Below, piece after piece: positions 48,961 to 61,300 of a DNA stretch of 64,000 nucleotides. Position 1 is the stretch's first letter. Each line of letters begins with the position of its first letter. Position numbers and translations under genes: made by a program. The stretch lies in NCBI GenBank assembly GCA_022496805.1, contig CM040092.1:14898113-14962112 (forward strand). Direction: 5' to 3'. Under the pieces are notes generated by a model. It saw only the letters and a program-made list of their open reading frames with translations. It was not told the origin of the DNA and did no database searches. Origin of the DNA: Pohlia nutans (taxonomy: Eukaryota; Streptophyta; Bryopsida; Bryales; Mniaceae).

Positions 48961-51900
48961 ATAAGACCTTCTCTCAAGGCCAGATTAAATACGAAGGATC
49001 AATTTTCGACTCTAAAATTGAACTTAAGGAACAATTGGGCTTTAACCTAAGGCAATGCAATTAGAATAAAAAAGATTAACCATGGAGCAGAAGATCACAT
49101 AGATTCCTTACAACCCAAATCAATAAATTCACCATCCTAATTATTGAGTTGTTCAGTTGGTTGGCATTCTTACTATTGAAATTGACATGGCTTCCTTACA
49201 ATCTAAATCAACCAGTCGACCATCACAATTAACTAATTGACGAGTTGGTTGGCATTCCAACCATTTGAAATTTATAGTAAGGCCTGGAAGCCACTACAAT
49301 TCTAATCGCTCAAAAAATTAGACAACATTTCTCTGCAAACTACTACCAGCTACACATCAAGGAAATTCAAACGATACAACCAACAACTACAGAGGGTCCC
49401 ACTACATCTTTTTAACATCATGTGCTACATACACTACAATAAAGTAACAAAAAATAACAAAAGGAACAAAAATCCCACTAGAGGGAATTAATCAACAACA
49501 TATAGTTTAGAGACATTTAGTATACTATGGAAATATGGACCTAAATATATTATCCTTTTCTAAAACCATTCCAATTGTCATTTTGGTTATATAGACTACT
49601 ATTGACTATTTTCTTTGACATAACATGATTCTACTTTACAATTTTTGTTTGAACGGAATTACAAACATTCAAGTGTTATTGAGAATGTGATGAGACATTA
49701 GTTATTATATCTAAACTCTTGTCAAATAAATTTTCTTTTATATATTTGCATGCTATTGTAACAATAAAATAATAGTCAAATTATTGAAAGGGAAGTGGAT
49801 AAGATATTTTCTATATCTTTGCAAATTATTGTAGCAAAATTTAATCAAATTGTGTGGAAAGGAAAGTTCAACATTTTAACTTATTCAAGCCATGTTGATT
49901 AGAAAATAGATCTTGACCAATATCATATTGGGATGTAAATTGAATTTGGCTATGCAAAGTCACATTGTTCAACATTCAATCAAACTCTCTTTTTTATTCC
50001 ATAATATTCTTTTAAGAAAACTTAGGAATAAGAGACATATAAACTTCTCAATTTTTTTTTTTATGTTTAAAGTCTAAGAATAAAATAAATATAAATTTGG
50101 TAGTTCTAGTTCAAATGTCAAACAACTTTCCACTAGAAAATCAAGCCAAATACAAAATAAAACATATGTCGACATCTCCATAAATGAAATTTATTTTGAA
50201 TTGGTTGTTAGTCAAATTCATACGTGTGTGGTCATGACATGGGTTATTATACAGTGTGGCACGTCGTCATTGATTGAACTCTAATGTAACAACCTAGAAT
50301 GAAAGGCTCGCCTATCAAGCTCATACGTGTGTTGCCATGACATGGGTTACTATACAATATGGGACGTTGTCATTGATTGAACTCTAGTAGGACAACCTTA
50401 AATGAATGGCAAATGTGACAACATGGAAGGGATATTTCCAATATGATTCTCATTGCCAAAGTCCTAGCGACACAAGGTATAGAAATTGATTGACATAGCA
50501 TAATTATGCTTTATTACATATTAGGCTTGATTTTCTAATATGGTATTTGATAGGCAAAATGGTTAACAAATGATAAGTATAGGTGGTTGACATTTCATAA
50601 ACACAATATGTCATAATGTCATTGATTAAATCTCAACATGAAGACCAAAAGAAGGACATCTCTACTAAACATTCCTTCTAAGAGAATCCTTTCTTAACCT
50701 TCAAGAACATCATGTATTATTGAAAACATGGACAAAATAGAAACTAATCTTAAATATTTGTAATCTATAAATTTTGAATCCACACTAATGACAATGAAAA
50801 TGGTAATTTGGTGTCGGGTACACACTATCTCAAAACTATGCAGTAATTTAAATTTAGATCTCAAAATGTCATAAAAAGAAATTTGTTCTACAAACATCAT
50901 AGCTAACATTTAGAAGGTACAATTTCTTTTATTTTTTTTAGTAAAAAGAGCATTAGGAAATTTAAAAACAATTTTTCAATGTTCTAATACAACAACGCAA
51001 TGTCATGAATCAGGTGAACTCAGTACTTTGAGGGGAACTAATTAGGTACAATAGTCATGAATCAGGTGAACTCACTACTTTAGTCATGAATAGCATTAGG
51101 TACAATAGTCAGTATTTCCCCTCATTAGGTACAATAGTAAGTATCATTAGGTACAATATTCAGTATCATTATGTACAATGGTCAGTATCATTAGGTACAA
51201 TAGTCAATATCATTAGGTACAATAGTCATGAATCAGGTGAACTCAGTATTTTTTAATAAAAAGAGCATTAGATACAATAGTCAGGATTTCATTTCAATAA
51301 AAGATTTATCTTTAATCTTTAAACCAAAAAAAATTTCAAAAAAAAAAACAAAAAGTTTAATGAAGATTACCAAAGTGTGCTAAAATGAAGAATAACACTA
51401 ATTCCTACAAATTTTTATACAATCCAACAAAATTAAAAAAATTGAGTTGAAAAATAATATCCATTTTAGCTTACCCAACTAAGATCCTACATTATTTTGG
51501 ACAAACTAGTTTGTTGAAAACATGGGTTTCGTTAAAAGTGCCTATTGAAATGTGCACTATTTATTGGGATTATTTTTGAATATTTTAATCACAAATTTTG
51601 GTATGTATAAGCAATAATATTGTACTTTGGCTAAAGTCTTTTCAGATATTATTGATTGAAAATAAATCCAAAGCAAGCTATGTAAAACATATGTGTGTCA
51701 TATTTATTTTGTGCTTTAAGTTTATAATCAAGAATTTTTTATAATATTAGATCAATTAAACGGCTAAAAAACATTATTTTGTGCATCTTCAATAATTGTT
51801 CGTAAGTTTAATAGAAAATGTAACAATTACACCCTAATTTTTAGTTAAAAGATTGAAAAATAAATCAATCCTAATTGGCAGTGGTTTACCATGGAAGCAA

Positions 51901-52440
51901 AAACATTCAAAATGATAAATTATGAAAAAAAGAATAATGTACTTGTGTTACCTTATATTTGAATACTTAAAAACAATAAAGTCAAACAAAAAAATAAAGC
52001 ATGTGTGGCTTATTTATGTATTTGAAGTTCTGAAATTTTAATAATTAGAACAACAACTAAAAAATATATACTAAATTTTGAGAACCATATCCATAGTGGT
52101 AATCTTAATAAATCCATACAATCAATTAAACCAATTTTGTATTTAAATTTACATATTATAATGTATACTATAATGAGATTGAATGTGTGGTACTTTTTAT
52201 GAAAATAAACTTTAAATCATGAAAAAATCTTATTGAGGCAATTCCAAGCAAACAAACTAAATTCAATTTATTGATTATGTGTTTATACAGTAAATTCTTT
52301 GAAGGAATTTGAAAAAAGATACACCATGATAGTAAAACACGATAATATATAGTATACTCAAGTAATAAGTTACATGGTAATAAATATTCTATACTCTATA
52401 TCATATCACTATAATACTATAATATATTATTAATATCAAC
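48960..52440. other. AT-rich gene-poor stretch with two small tandem repeats
   Basis: No gene supported. 50219-50410 has two copies of a 103-bp unit (CATACGTGTGT, CATGACATGGGTTA, GTCATTGATTGAACTCTA). 51000-51270 has repeated CATTAGGTACAATAGTCA and AATCAGGTGAACTCA. Confidence 0.5.
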
Positions 52441-52449
52441 TAAACAAAT

Positions 52450-55400
52450 CTAGCCATTCAAAGAGTCTAAACCCAACCCTAGAGAAAACATATCATTGCG
52501 CACATCTGGATGTATCAATGCATTTTCTCCAAACTCAGTAACTTCATGTACAGTAGCATTTACTTCAATCCAATCATCATGATTGAGTCCAAGACTTTGC
52601 TCAATGTACTTGTATCTAACAGGCTCTTCTGGATCTACAGAAGGGATTGCCTCACGCTTAAAAAAATTCATATTCCCATCGGTCCACAATTGAGCACCTT
52701 CGTTCCAAAAATATCCATCTTCATTTGCTTGAGTTGTTGCTGCAGTAGACGTCTGTTTTTTTTTTGAAGTGCCACCTTCAAGAGTAGAAACATGTTCTTT
52801 CCGTTTTTTTGATAAATCAATACCTCTTCTCACTTCATCTTCATCATCACCATTACTATCATCATTGTGATCATCTTCATCATTGTCATCTTCATCATTA
52901 TCTTCATCATTTTCATCCGAACTATCTAGAAATTTTTCCTTATCCAATCAAAGTGGATTTTTGTCAGGTAGAGCTTGTCTAACTTTGTCAACATAACGCT
53001 CTTTCCATTTCTCAAGCCATACCTCCATGTCCAAATTTGATTCCATAATAACAAGTTGCTCAACTCTACCGCTCACATTTTCAATTAAATGTGAAAATCC
53101 CTTCATCACCAACGTCCAATCCGAAGAAAAAAAAATGGCCGATCAATTCTTCGACAACTGCCGGACAACGACCCGTCCGATTTTTTGAACACATACTCCA
53201 ACCATTGGATGGCTCAATATAATAGGAATGAATAGTTTGTGAGGCCCCCTTGTCTTTGGCAAAATTTTCTTCCAAAGAAGTATTAAGTGGATGTCGGAGA
53301 ACCACAATGTATTGCCCAATAGGAGAAAATTTAGCAATACATTTTGATCCATCTTTAACTACTAATCCAGTAGTCTTTGATTGTGAACCAAAAATGTATG
53401 TCCCAATGTGTAGAAAATACTCCGGAACATTGTTCAAATCAATCAAACTTTTGATATGTTCCACATTCTCTCCAACAGGAAGCATAAAAATGACATTCCA
53501 ACGTTGAACATCTCCCATCCATGATTCAATCTTCTTCATGATTGATGTGTACTCTACCTCTGTCCAATAAGTATTTGTAGGCCCATTGCGACAATCAAAA
53601 ACCCATAATGCACTTCTTCCAAAAGTACCACCACCACTCGTGAAAACAGAATCGCCAATTTTGACTTCTGTAGAAAATCCCAAAGAATTCGCCCCTTCAT
53701 AGTTAAAACACATTTTCCAATTTTCCTCATCATTTCAAGGCATGACTTTTCCATTGCAAAAAAGTCCTACACCGCCTTCAACAATAAGTTGATGATGTTC
53801 TATTACATTGTGAGGTATAAAATCAACATGCTTATGTTGTTTACCATGAGCTGTTTGAGGATTAATATGGCACCATCGTTTCAAAAACTCATTGCCTTTT
53901 GGAATGTCTTTAGCAAAATAGTCCAGTGCATCTTTTCCACCAAATCTCTCCACATCCATTTGCAACCAGTTTTTTTTCTCACCTTTTGGATCAATACGTA
54001 CAGATTCCAACCACTTGAATGTATTTTGAATGTATTTCGACGCTTTGCAACTTCACACCAATGGGCCAATTGGGGTTCATTTTTATTCCCATCAAACCAC
54101 AGTACTTGGTCTTTGTCCACAGAGTTTACAGTTAATTGCTTACAAAGCAATATGTGTTCATTGGCTGTAAGACCTTGTAAAGGACGTAGCCAACCAACAA
54201 ACATACGTGGACGCTCTACAATTGAATCTTTCATCTTCTTCCCCTTCTTTGATGCTGACAATCCAAGCTCTGCAATTTTATGTTTTTTTGACTTGAATAT
54301 CAAACCGTTGTCATATGCATCACACATCTCTTTCAACGCTTGCCAACAACCATCTGGAAGTGTAGTCATAACCGTATAATCACGAAATTTTTCTCTCATT
54401 TGTAACATTGAGATTTTGCCATCTCCCATTCTTGTGCTTGTAATACTTGGCATGGAACGTAAAAACTTTTTACGGTTCTCATCTTCTGCATTTGGTCGGC
54501 CAAGACTCTCCCATAGTATTCTAGCTTTCTCAAGCATTTCTCCCGTTGTACTATGGTATTTTCTCTCCGTTGTAATGTCATTCAACCTTGTTGATGATAA
54601 AAGATACGTGATTTCATTATCATACAACACAATAGTTGCCGGTCGACGAGCGAATATTTTGTTGTAATCTTCTTGGGAAATCTTTCCAGCCAAGAAATCA
54701 TTTTTGGCCAAAACATTACAAGCGTGTTGTACATGTTGTCCATCAACGGGCTCCCATGTAATACCATTGAAAAAACATTGTCTTTTCTCTTCCATAGAAT
54801 CTCCAGGCATACTTTCCAAACACTTAAAAAATAACTCTTTGGATCCCGCACCCTTGAACAACTTAACATCGTTCGGATTTCCATTTGGATCTCTATAAAA
54901 CATTGGACGTAAGGTAATCCATGAAGAATTCACGTTATGCCTCTCTCGCAAAGCTTTGTAAATTTTTTTAGCGTTCTCTATGTTTAGAACGCGTTGGTTT
55001 GTAAAACCATCAGTAGAAGCGCTCACGTGATTCATATCAACAATGAAAGAGAAATCTTTCCTATAAATATAACCTCCGTCAATTTCTTCTTGATTTGGAG
55101 GATTAAAAGACTCATCCGTAGAACAATTAGCTTGGGAGCTAACCAAATTACTCCTTTTACCTTTTGACCGTTGTGCAATTGGAGCTTGAGTAGGAGTTTG
55201 TAGATCCTCAGCAGTTAATTCAAATCTAGTATCTCCTTCTCGAAGATGAAAAGGTACTTGAGAACACACTATAATTTGCAGCTGAGAATCAAGGTCTGCC
55301 TCACGTTCATATGGAAACGATAAGGCTCCACGCCATTGTGTATCTTTGGATGGCTCCTCGGGTTCTTCCAATATGTTTCCATCTGATAGAGTGTTATTTA

Positions 55401-55893
55401 CCCTTGAATGAAAGCGTTCATAAGAGTCCATATATTCAACCATTTTTTCTTCTTCAACTGGACTCAAAGCTTGAGATACTTGAAGCATAGACGCACGAAG
55501 TGATTTTTGTGCTTCACTAAGATCATTCCACCATTTACGAGCTTTAGGAATCCCAATCACTTTCATGCCCTCAACATCAACAACATCTCCAATGATATTC
55601 GCACATCTTAAAACATAGGAGGTAACGGCATTGGAGGATTTTGAGGTGATAAAAATCTCACAAGAATCAACTTCCAAAGTATGTGCAGGAGTTACAATTT
55701 TTTGCACAATTTCTCCTTTGGACCAAGCTTTAGAACACTACACCTTCTTCTCAAGCCATGGATAAATAGAAATTTTCAGAAGAATATGACTATTATCACG
55801 TGTCAAAAACCACCCATATTCTTTGAAAGCTGTAGAAGGCCTTAATACCTTCTTTGGGGGGGCCTTTGAAGGCCTGCCTCCTTTACTCCGCAT
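52450..55893 (-). pseudogene. Broken large gene: AT-hook, ParB/DGQH-like and methyltransferase-like parts
   Basis: From ATG 55893 the protein opens MRSKGGRPSKAPPKK, an AT-hook-like start. The 608-codon main frame (55707-53881) has WEPVDGQHVQHAC near 54750-54710, resembling the DGQH-type motif of the ParB/sulfiredoxin superfamily, followed by LYDNEITYLLSSTRLND as in ParB folds. Further on come LWVFDCRNGP, RTGRCPAVVEELIGHF, and in the shifted frame SSDWTLVMKGFSHLIE, in an order recalling a permuted N4/N6 DNA methyltransferase; catalytic motifs are poor. The end is acidic (DEDDNDEDD), then SKKRKEH and a 100-residue tail. Breaks: TAG 55738-55740; an 11-bp tandem duplication (54015-54036); TGA 53735-53737; a 9-A run (53127-53135) shifting frame; TGA 52948-52950. 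About 1,140 codons. Family and function are inference. Confidence 0.6.
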
Positions 55894-55927
55894 GAGAAGT
55901 CCTCCAAAAAGACCTCCTAAAATCACA

Positions 55928-57362
55928 CAATAACATCAACGAACAAACAAATAGTCAATATGCATGAAAAACTACGAATAATAAGAATAAGTGATCTTTA
56001 CTAAAAGAGTGCGACATGTGCCTGAAAAATATGAGAGTTTAAACTCAATGACATCAAGTACAAAAATCAAACACAAAGGGGTGAGGCATGTGCCTCACCC
56101 TCACAAAAAGATGAGAGTTTAAACTCAATGACATCGAGAACAAAAATCAAACACAAAGGGGTGAGGCATGTGCCTCACCCTCACAAAAAGATGAGAGCTT
56201 AAACTCAATGACATCGAGAACAAAAATCAAACACAAAGGGGTGAGGCATGTGCCTCACCCTCACAAAAATATGAGAGCTTAAACTCAATGACATCAAGAA
56301 CAAAAATCAAACACAAAGGGGTGAGGCATGTGCCTCACCCTCACAAAAAGATGAGAGTTTAAACTCAATGACATCGAGAACAAAAATCAAACAGAAAGGG
56401 GTGAGGCATGTGCCTCACCCTCACAAAAAGATGAGAGCTTAAACTCAATGACATCAAGAGCAAAAATCAAACACAAAGGGGTGAGGCATGTGCCTCACCC
56501 TCACAAAAATATGAGAGCTTAAACTCAATGACATTAAAAAAAAAAAAAACTTAAAAACAAAGGGGTGAGGCATGTGCCTCACCCTTAGAAAAAATTGAGA
56601 TTATAATCTCATTGATATCAAAAACATGAATCAAACACAAAGGGTGAGGCTTTGTGCCTCACCTCCAAAATGTCACATGAGCAAAATTAATCAAGTACAA
56701 TCAAAATTGAAATCAAACACAGCGGGGGTGAGGCATGTGCCTCACCTTCTAAATTCTACATGAGTGAAATGCATAAATACAATCAAAACGAGAACCAAAC
56801 ACATGGAGTGAGATATGTGGCATACATTTGGTATGTTTGCATAATGAACATAGAATGAGATTGTGATTACGATGCAAGAAGTGAGGTATGTGGTGAGTTT
56901 AGAAATTTAAAATCAGATTGCAATTCAAGTAGTGAGGCATGTGCCTCACTCCAAAAAATGTTCACAGAAACTCCACACATTCTCCTCAAATTGAAAATAA
57001 AAAACATTTAATTTTAAAATTTAGAATTTGGTAATAAGTGAGATGAGAACTTAATTACAAAACTCATAATTTAGATTTTGAGATTGTGTCATCAAGTGAT
57101 ATATGTCCAGAACCCTAAATATTTAGAACTTTAAAGGAATGTGAGTTATAATATAAATAATCTAACATATGGATGATTCAAAAATTCTCAAGGATGCAAA
57201 TTTCAGAGTTTCATAAATACAAACAAATGTTATTGGAACTGAGATTTGAGATTGTGATGTGCACATAGCAACGATTTGGTGGTTGAATACTAAATGAAGC
57301 TGGAAACCCTAAAAAGAATTTAGATCTAGATCTAGATGAAATTTGAAAGTCGGAAACTTACC
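55928..57362 (-). other. Presumed intron of the broken minus-strand gene
   Basis: On the minus strand GGGTAAGTTTCC at 57362 is a good donor, and GTGATTTTAG just before 55926 is a possible acceptor. The 80-bp satellite would lie in this intron. Confidence 0.3.
56005..56960. repeat. 80-bp satellite, about 7 good copies
   Basis: Nearly identical 80-bp units from 56041 to about 56600, decaying rightward to 56960. Each has AAACTCAATGACATC, CAAAAATCAAACACAAA and the palindrome GGGTGAGGCA-TG-TGCCTCACCC (10-bp arms, 2-nt centre). Non-coding. Confidence 0.95.
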
Positions 57363-57865
57363 CTAATTTAAGTACTGAAGTGATGAACACAATAGTTTTG
57401 AAGGAAAGTAAGCGCTCCAAAGTAGATCTTAGTACAAGAAGTTGGGGCTGAAGTGAGATAAATCAGCAAGATTCTTGGTAGTGTGTTGAAACTTGTTTAT
57501 TGATGAGGTGTGAAATGCATAGTAGAGTTGAAGTGATGCGACCTGTAGCAAGAAGATAGAAGGTTTAGTACCACACAAACAAGGTTATCTAGATATGCAA
57601 AACAAGTAGATCAGAACGTGGGTTGTACCAAGGCGGAGGCGTGAACGTTGCAAATCACCACTATACAAGATCCGGCACTTTGCAAGCGAAGTAAGACGTT
57701 GGAGAAGAGAAGCGTCGCACAAGCAAGGAGCGGCAGAAAGGACAGGCGGCAAAGCGGCGGAGAAGAGAAGCGCCGCACAAGCAAGGAGCGACAGAGAAGA
57801 AAGGTGGCGGAGAAGAGAGAAAGGTAGAAAACACGACCTACACCCTAAGCGGCTGTTTAGGTTTT
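57363..57865 (-). promoter_or_regulatory. Possible leader exon of the broken minus-strand gene
   Basis: On the minus strand this is a pyrimidine-rich stretch (CTCTCTTCTCCGCC words) beginning after AAACCTAAACAGCCGCTTAG, typical of plant 5' leaders, and ending at the GGGTAAGT donor. Two tandem copies of a unit of about 64 bp (GGAGAAGAGAAGCG, GCACAAGCAAGGAGCG on plus) lie at 57700-57830. The 94-codon minus frame here is Leu/Ser/Ala-rich by composition. Inference. Confidence 0.3.
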
Positions 57866-57869
57866 TCAA

Positions 57870-58370
57870 ATTTTAATTTATTTATCTTTTGTGAGATCTC
57901 CAAGTCTGTATAGCTCTAACTTACACAGATTTAAGAATTTTGACTTGAAATTTTTTGGGAGCGCCGGTGGCACTATATTAATAGCACCCTAACATGTTTT
58001 CAATATTTTAGAAATAAAATAGATTTTCTATAAATATGACATTTTATAGGGGAAAATTTTATGGAGACAACCTCATAATATAACTTACTCTTGTATATAT
58101 TTTGTCAAATCAAAATCCACATTATTATACATGTTTCACCATACATGATTAAATAATTTGAGATTCAAAGGTCATGCAACACTACACAACATTTGGTAAT
58201 TTCATTTTTAAATAATGAAGCATATGCCACACCCTAACATAATTTATTTCACTCAAGATTAAAATGGTTAGGCATGTGCAACATTAATTCCTCCACTTAG
58301 TTTTATTTACTTCAACTTATTACTCTGCAATTTAATTTTGCCTGAGACTAAACAAGGTGGCTCAAATCTT
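57870..58370. other. AT-rich spacer with decayed satellite words
   Basis: No gene. Words such as AGGCATGTGCAACA and CATATGCCACACCC show scattered remnants of the neighbouring satellite. Confidence 0.5.
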
Positions 58371-58379
58371 AAAACCTTA

Positions 58380-61300
58380 ATAAATTCATTTGATCATATG
58401 AGGTTTAAAAGGGTGAGGCACATGCAACACCCATTATGAGAATAATCACCTTCGTTGAAGTTAATTTCACTTAAATTAATGAGGGTTGAGATATATGCTA
58501 CACCATCTATACATGTAATTAGTTAAGTTAAGAGGTGAGGCACATGCCACACCCCTTGTAACAATATTTTCCCTGGATAAAACCTAGAGGGGTGACGCAC
58601 ATGCCACACCCCTTCTAACAATATTTTGCCAAGTTTAAATCTTAAGAGTGAGGCACATGCCACACCCCTCATGACGATATTTTGCCTTGTTTGATCTTAA
58701 GGGGTGAGGCACATGCCACACTCCTCATGATCATATTTTGCCTGGTTTAAATCTTAAAGGGTGAGGCACATGCCACACCCCTGATAACAATATTTTGCCT
58801 AATTTGAATCTTAAGGGGTGAGGCACATGCCACACCCCTCATGACGATATTTTGCCTAGTTTGAATCTTAAGGGGTGAGGCACATCCCACACCCCTCATG
58901 ATGATATTTTGCCTAGTCTGAATCTTAAAGGGTGAGGCAGATGCGACACTCCTCATGATCATATTTTGCCTGGTTTAAATCTTAAAGGGTGAGGCACATG
59001 CCACACCCCTGATAACAATATTTTGCCTAATTTGAATCTTAAGGGGTGAGGCACATGCCACACCCCTCATGACGATATTTTGCCTAGTTTGAATCTTAAG
59101 GGGTGAGGCACATCCCACACCCCTCATGACAATATTTTGCGTAGTTTGAATCTTAAGGGGTGCGGCACATGCCACATCCCTCATGAGGATATTTTGCCTA
59201 GTTTGACTCTTAAGGGGTGAGGTACATGCCAAATTCCTCATGATCATATTTTGCCTAGTTCTAATCTTAAAGGGTGAGGCACATGTCACACCCCTGATAA
59301 CAATATCTTGCCTAATTAGAATCTTAAGAGATGAGGCACATGCCACACCCCTCAGGCGATATTTTGCCTAGTTTGAATCTTAAGGGGTGAATCACATGCC
59401 ATTCCCTCATGACCATATTTTGCCTAGTTTGAATCTTAAGGGTCAGGCACATGCCACACTGCTAATGACGATATTTTGCCTAGTTTGAATCTTAAAGGGT
59501 AAGGCAGATGCCACACTCCTCATGACGATATTTTGCCTCGTTTGAATCTTAAGGGGAGAGGGACATCCCACACCCCTCATGACGATATTTTGCCTCGTTT
59601 GAATCTTAAGGGGTGAGGCACATGTAACACCCCTCATGACAATATTTTGCCCAGTTTGAATCTTAAGGGGTGAGGCACATGCGACACCCCTGATGACGAT
59701 ATTTTGCCTAGTTTGAATCTTAAGGAGTGCGACACATGCCACACCCCTCGTGAGGATATTTTGCCTAGTTTGAATCTTAAGGGGTGAGGTACATGCCAAA
59801 CTCCTCATGATCATATTTTGCCTGGTTTACATCTTAAAGGGTGAGGCACATGCCACACCCCTGATAACAATATTTTGCCTAATTTGAATCTTAAGGGATG
59901 AGGCACATGCCACACCCCTCATGACGATATTTTGCCTAGTTTCAATCTTAAGGAGTGAGGCACATGCCACACCTCTCATGACGATATTTTGCCACGTTTT
60001 AATCTTAAGGGGTGAGGCACATGCCACACCCCTCATGACGATATTTTGTCTCGTTTGAATCTTAAGGGGTGAGGCACATGCCACACCCCTCATGAGGATA
60101 TTTTTCCCAGTTTGAATCTTAAGGGGTGAGGCACATGCCACACCCCTCATGACGATATTTTGCCTCGTTTGAATCTTAAGGAGAGAGGCACATCCCACAC
60201 CCCTCATGACGATATTTTGCCTCGTTTGAATCTTAAGGGGTGAGGCACATGCCACACCCCTCATGACGATATTTTGCCTAATTTGAATCTTAAGGGGTGC
60301 GGCACATGCCACACCCGTTATGAGGATATTTTGCCTAGTTTGAATCTTAAGGGGTGAGGCACATGCCACACCCCTCATGACGATATTTTTCCTCGTTTGA
60401 AGCTTAAGGGGTGAGGCACATGCCACACTCCTCATGACGATATTTTGCTTAGTTTGAATCGTAAGAGGTGAGGAACATGCGACACCCCTGATGACGATAT
60501 TTTGCTTAGTTTGAATCTTATGATGTGAGGCACAGGCCACACCCCTCATGACGATATATTGCCTCGTTTGAATCTTAAGGGGTGATTCACATGCCACACC
60601 TCCCATGACAATTTTTTGCCCAGTTTGAATCTTAAGGGTTGAGGCACATGCCAAACCCCTCATGACGATATTTTGCCTCGTTTGAATCTTAAGGGGTGAA
60701 GCACATGCCATTCACTCATAACGATATTTAGCCTCGTTTGAATCTTAAGGGTTGAGGCACATGCCACACCCCTCATGACGATATTTTGCCTAGTTTGAAT
60801 CTTAAGGGGTGAGGCATTTGCCACACCCCTCATGACGATATTTTTCCTCGTTTGAATCTTAAGAGGTGAGGCACATGCGACACCCCTCATGACGATATTT
60901 TGCCTCGTTTGAATCGTAAGGGGTGAAGCACATGCCATTCCCTCATGACGATATTTTGCCTAGTTTGAATCTTAAGGGGTGAGGCATTTGCCACACCCCT
61001 CATGACGATCTTTTGCCTAGTTTGACCCTAATGCGTTCAGACACATGCGACACCCTTGATGACGATATTTTGCCTCGTTTGAATCTTAAGGGGTGAGGCA
61101 CATGCCACACTCCTCATGACGATATTTTGCTTAGTTTGAATCGTAAGAGGTGACGCACATGCGACACCCCTGATGACGATATTTTGCCTCGTTTGAATCT
61201 TAAGGGGTGAGGCACATGCCACACCCCTCATGACGATATTTTGCCTCGTTTGAATCTTAAGGGGTGAGGCACATCCCACACCCCTCATGATGATTTTTTG

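Noticed and set aside
56041..56600. CRISPR-like array from regular palindromic repeats
   Set aside because: The spacing sequence is the same in every unit, so there are no unique spacers. It is a tandem satellite in eukaryotic DNA.
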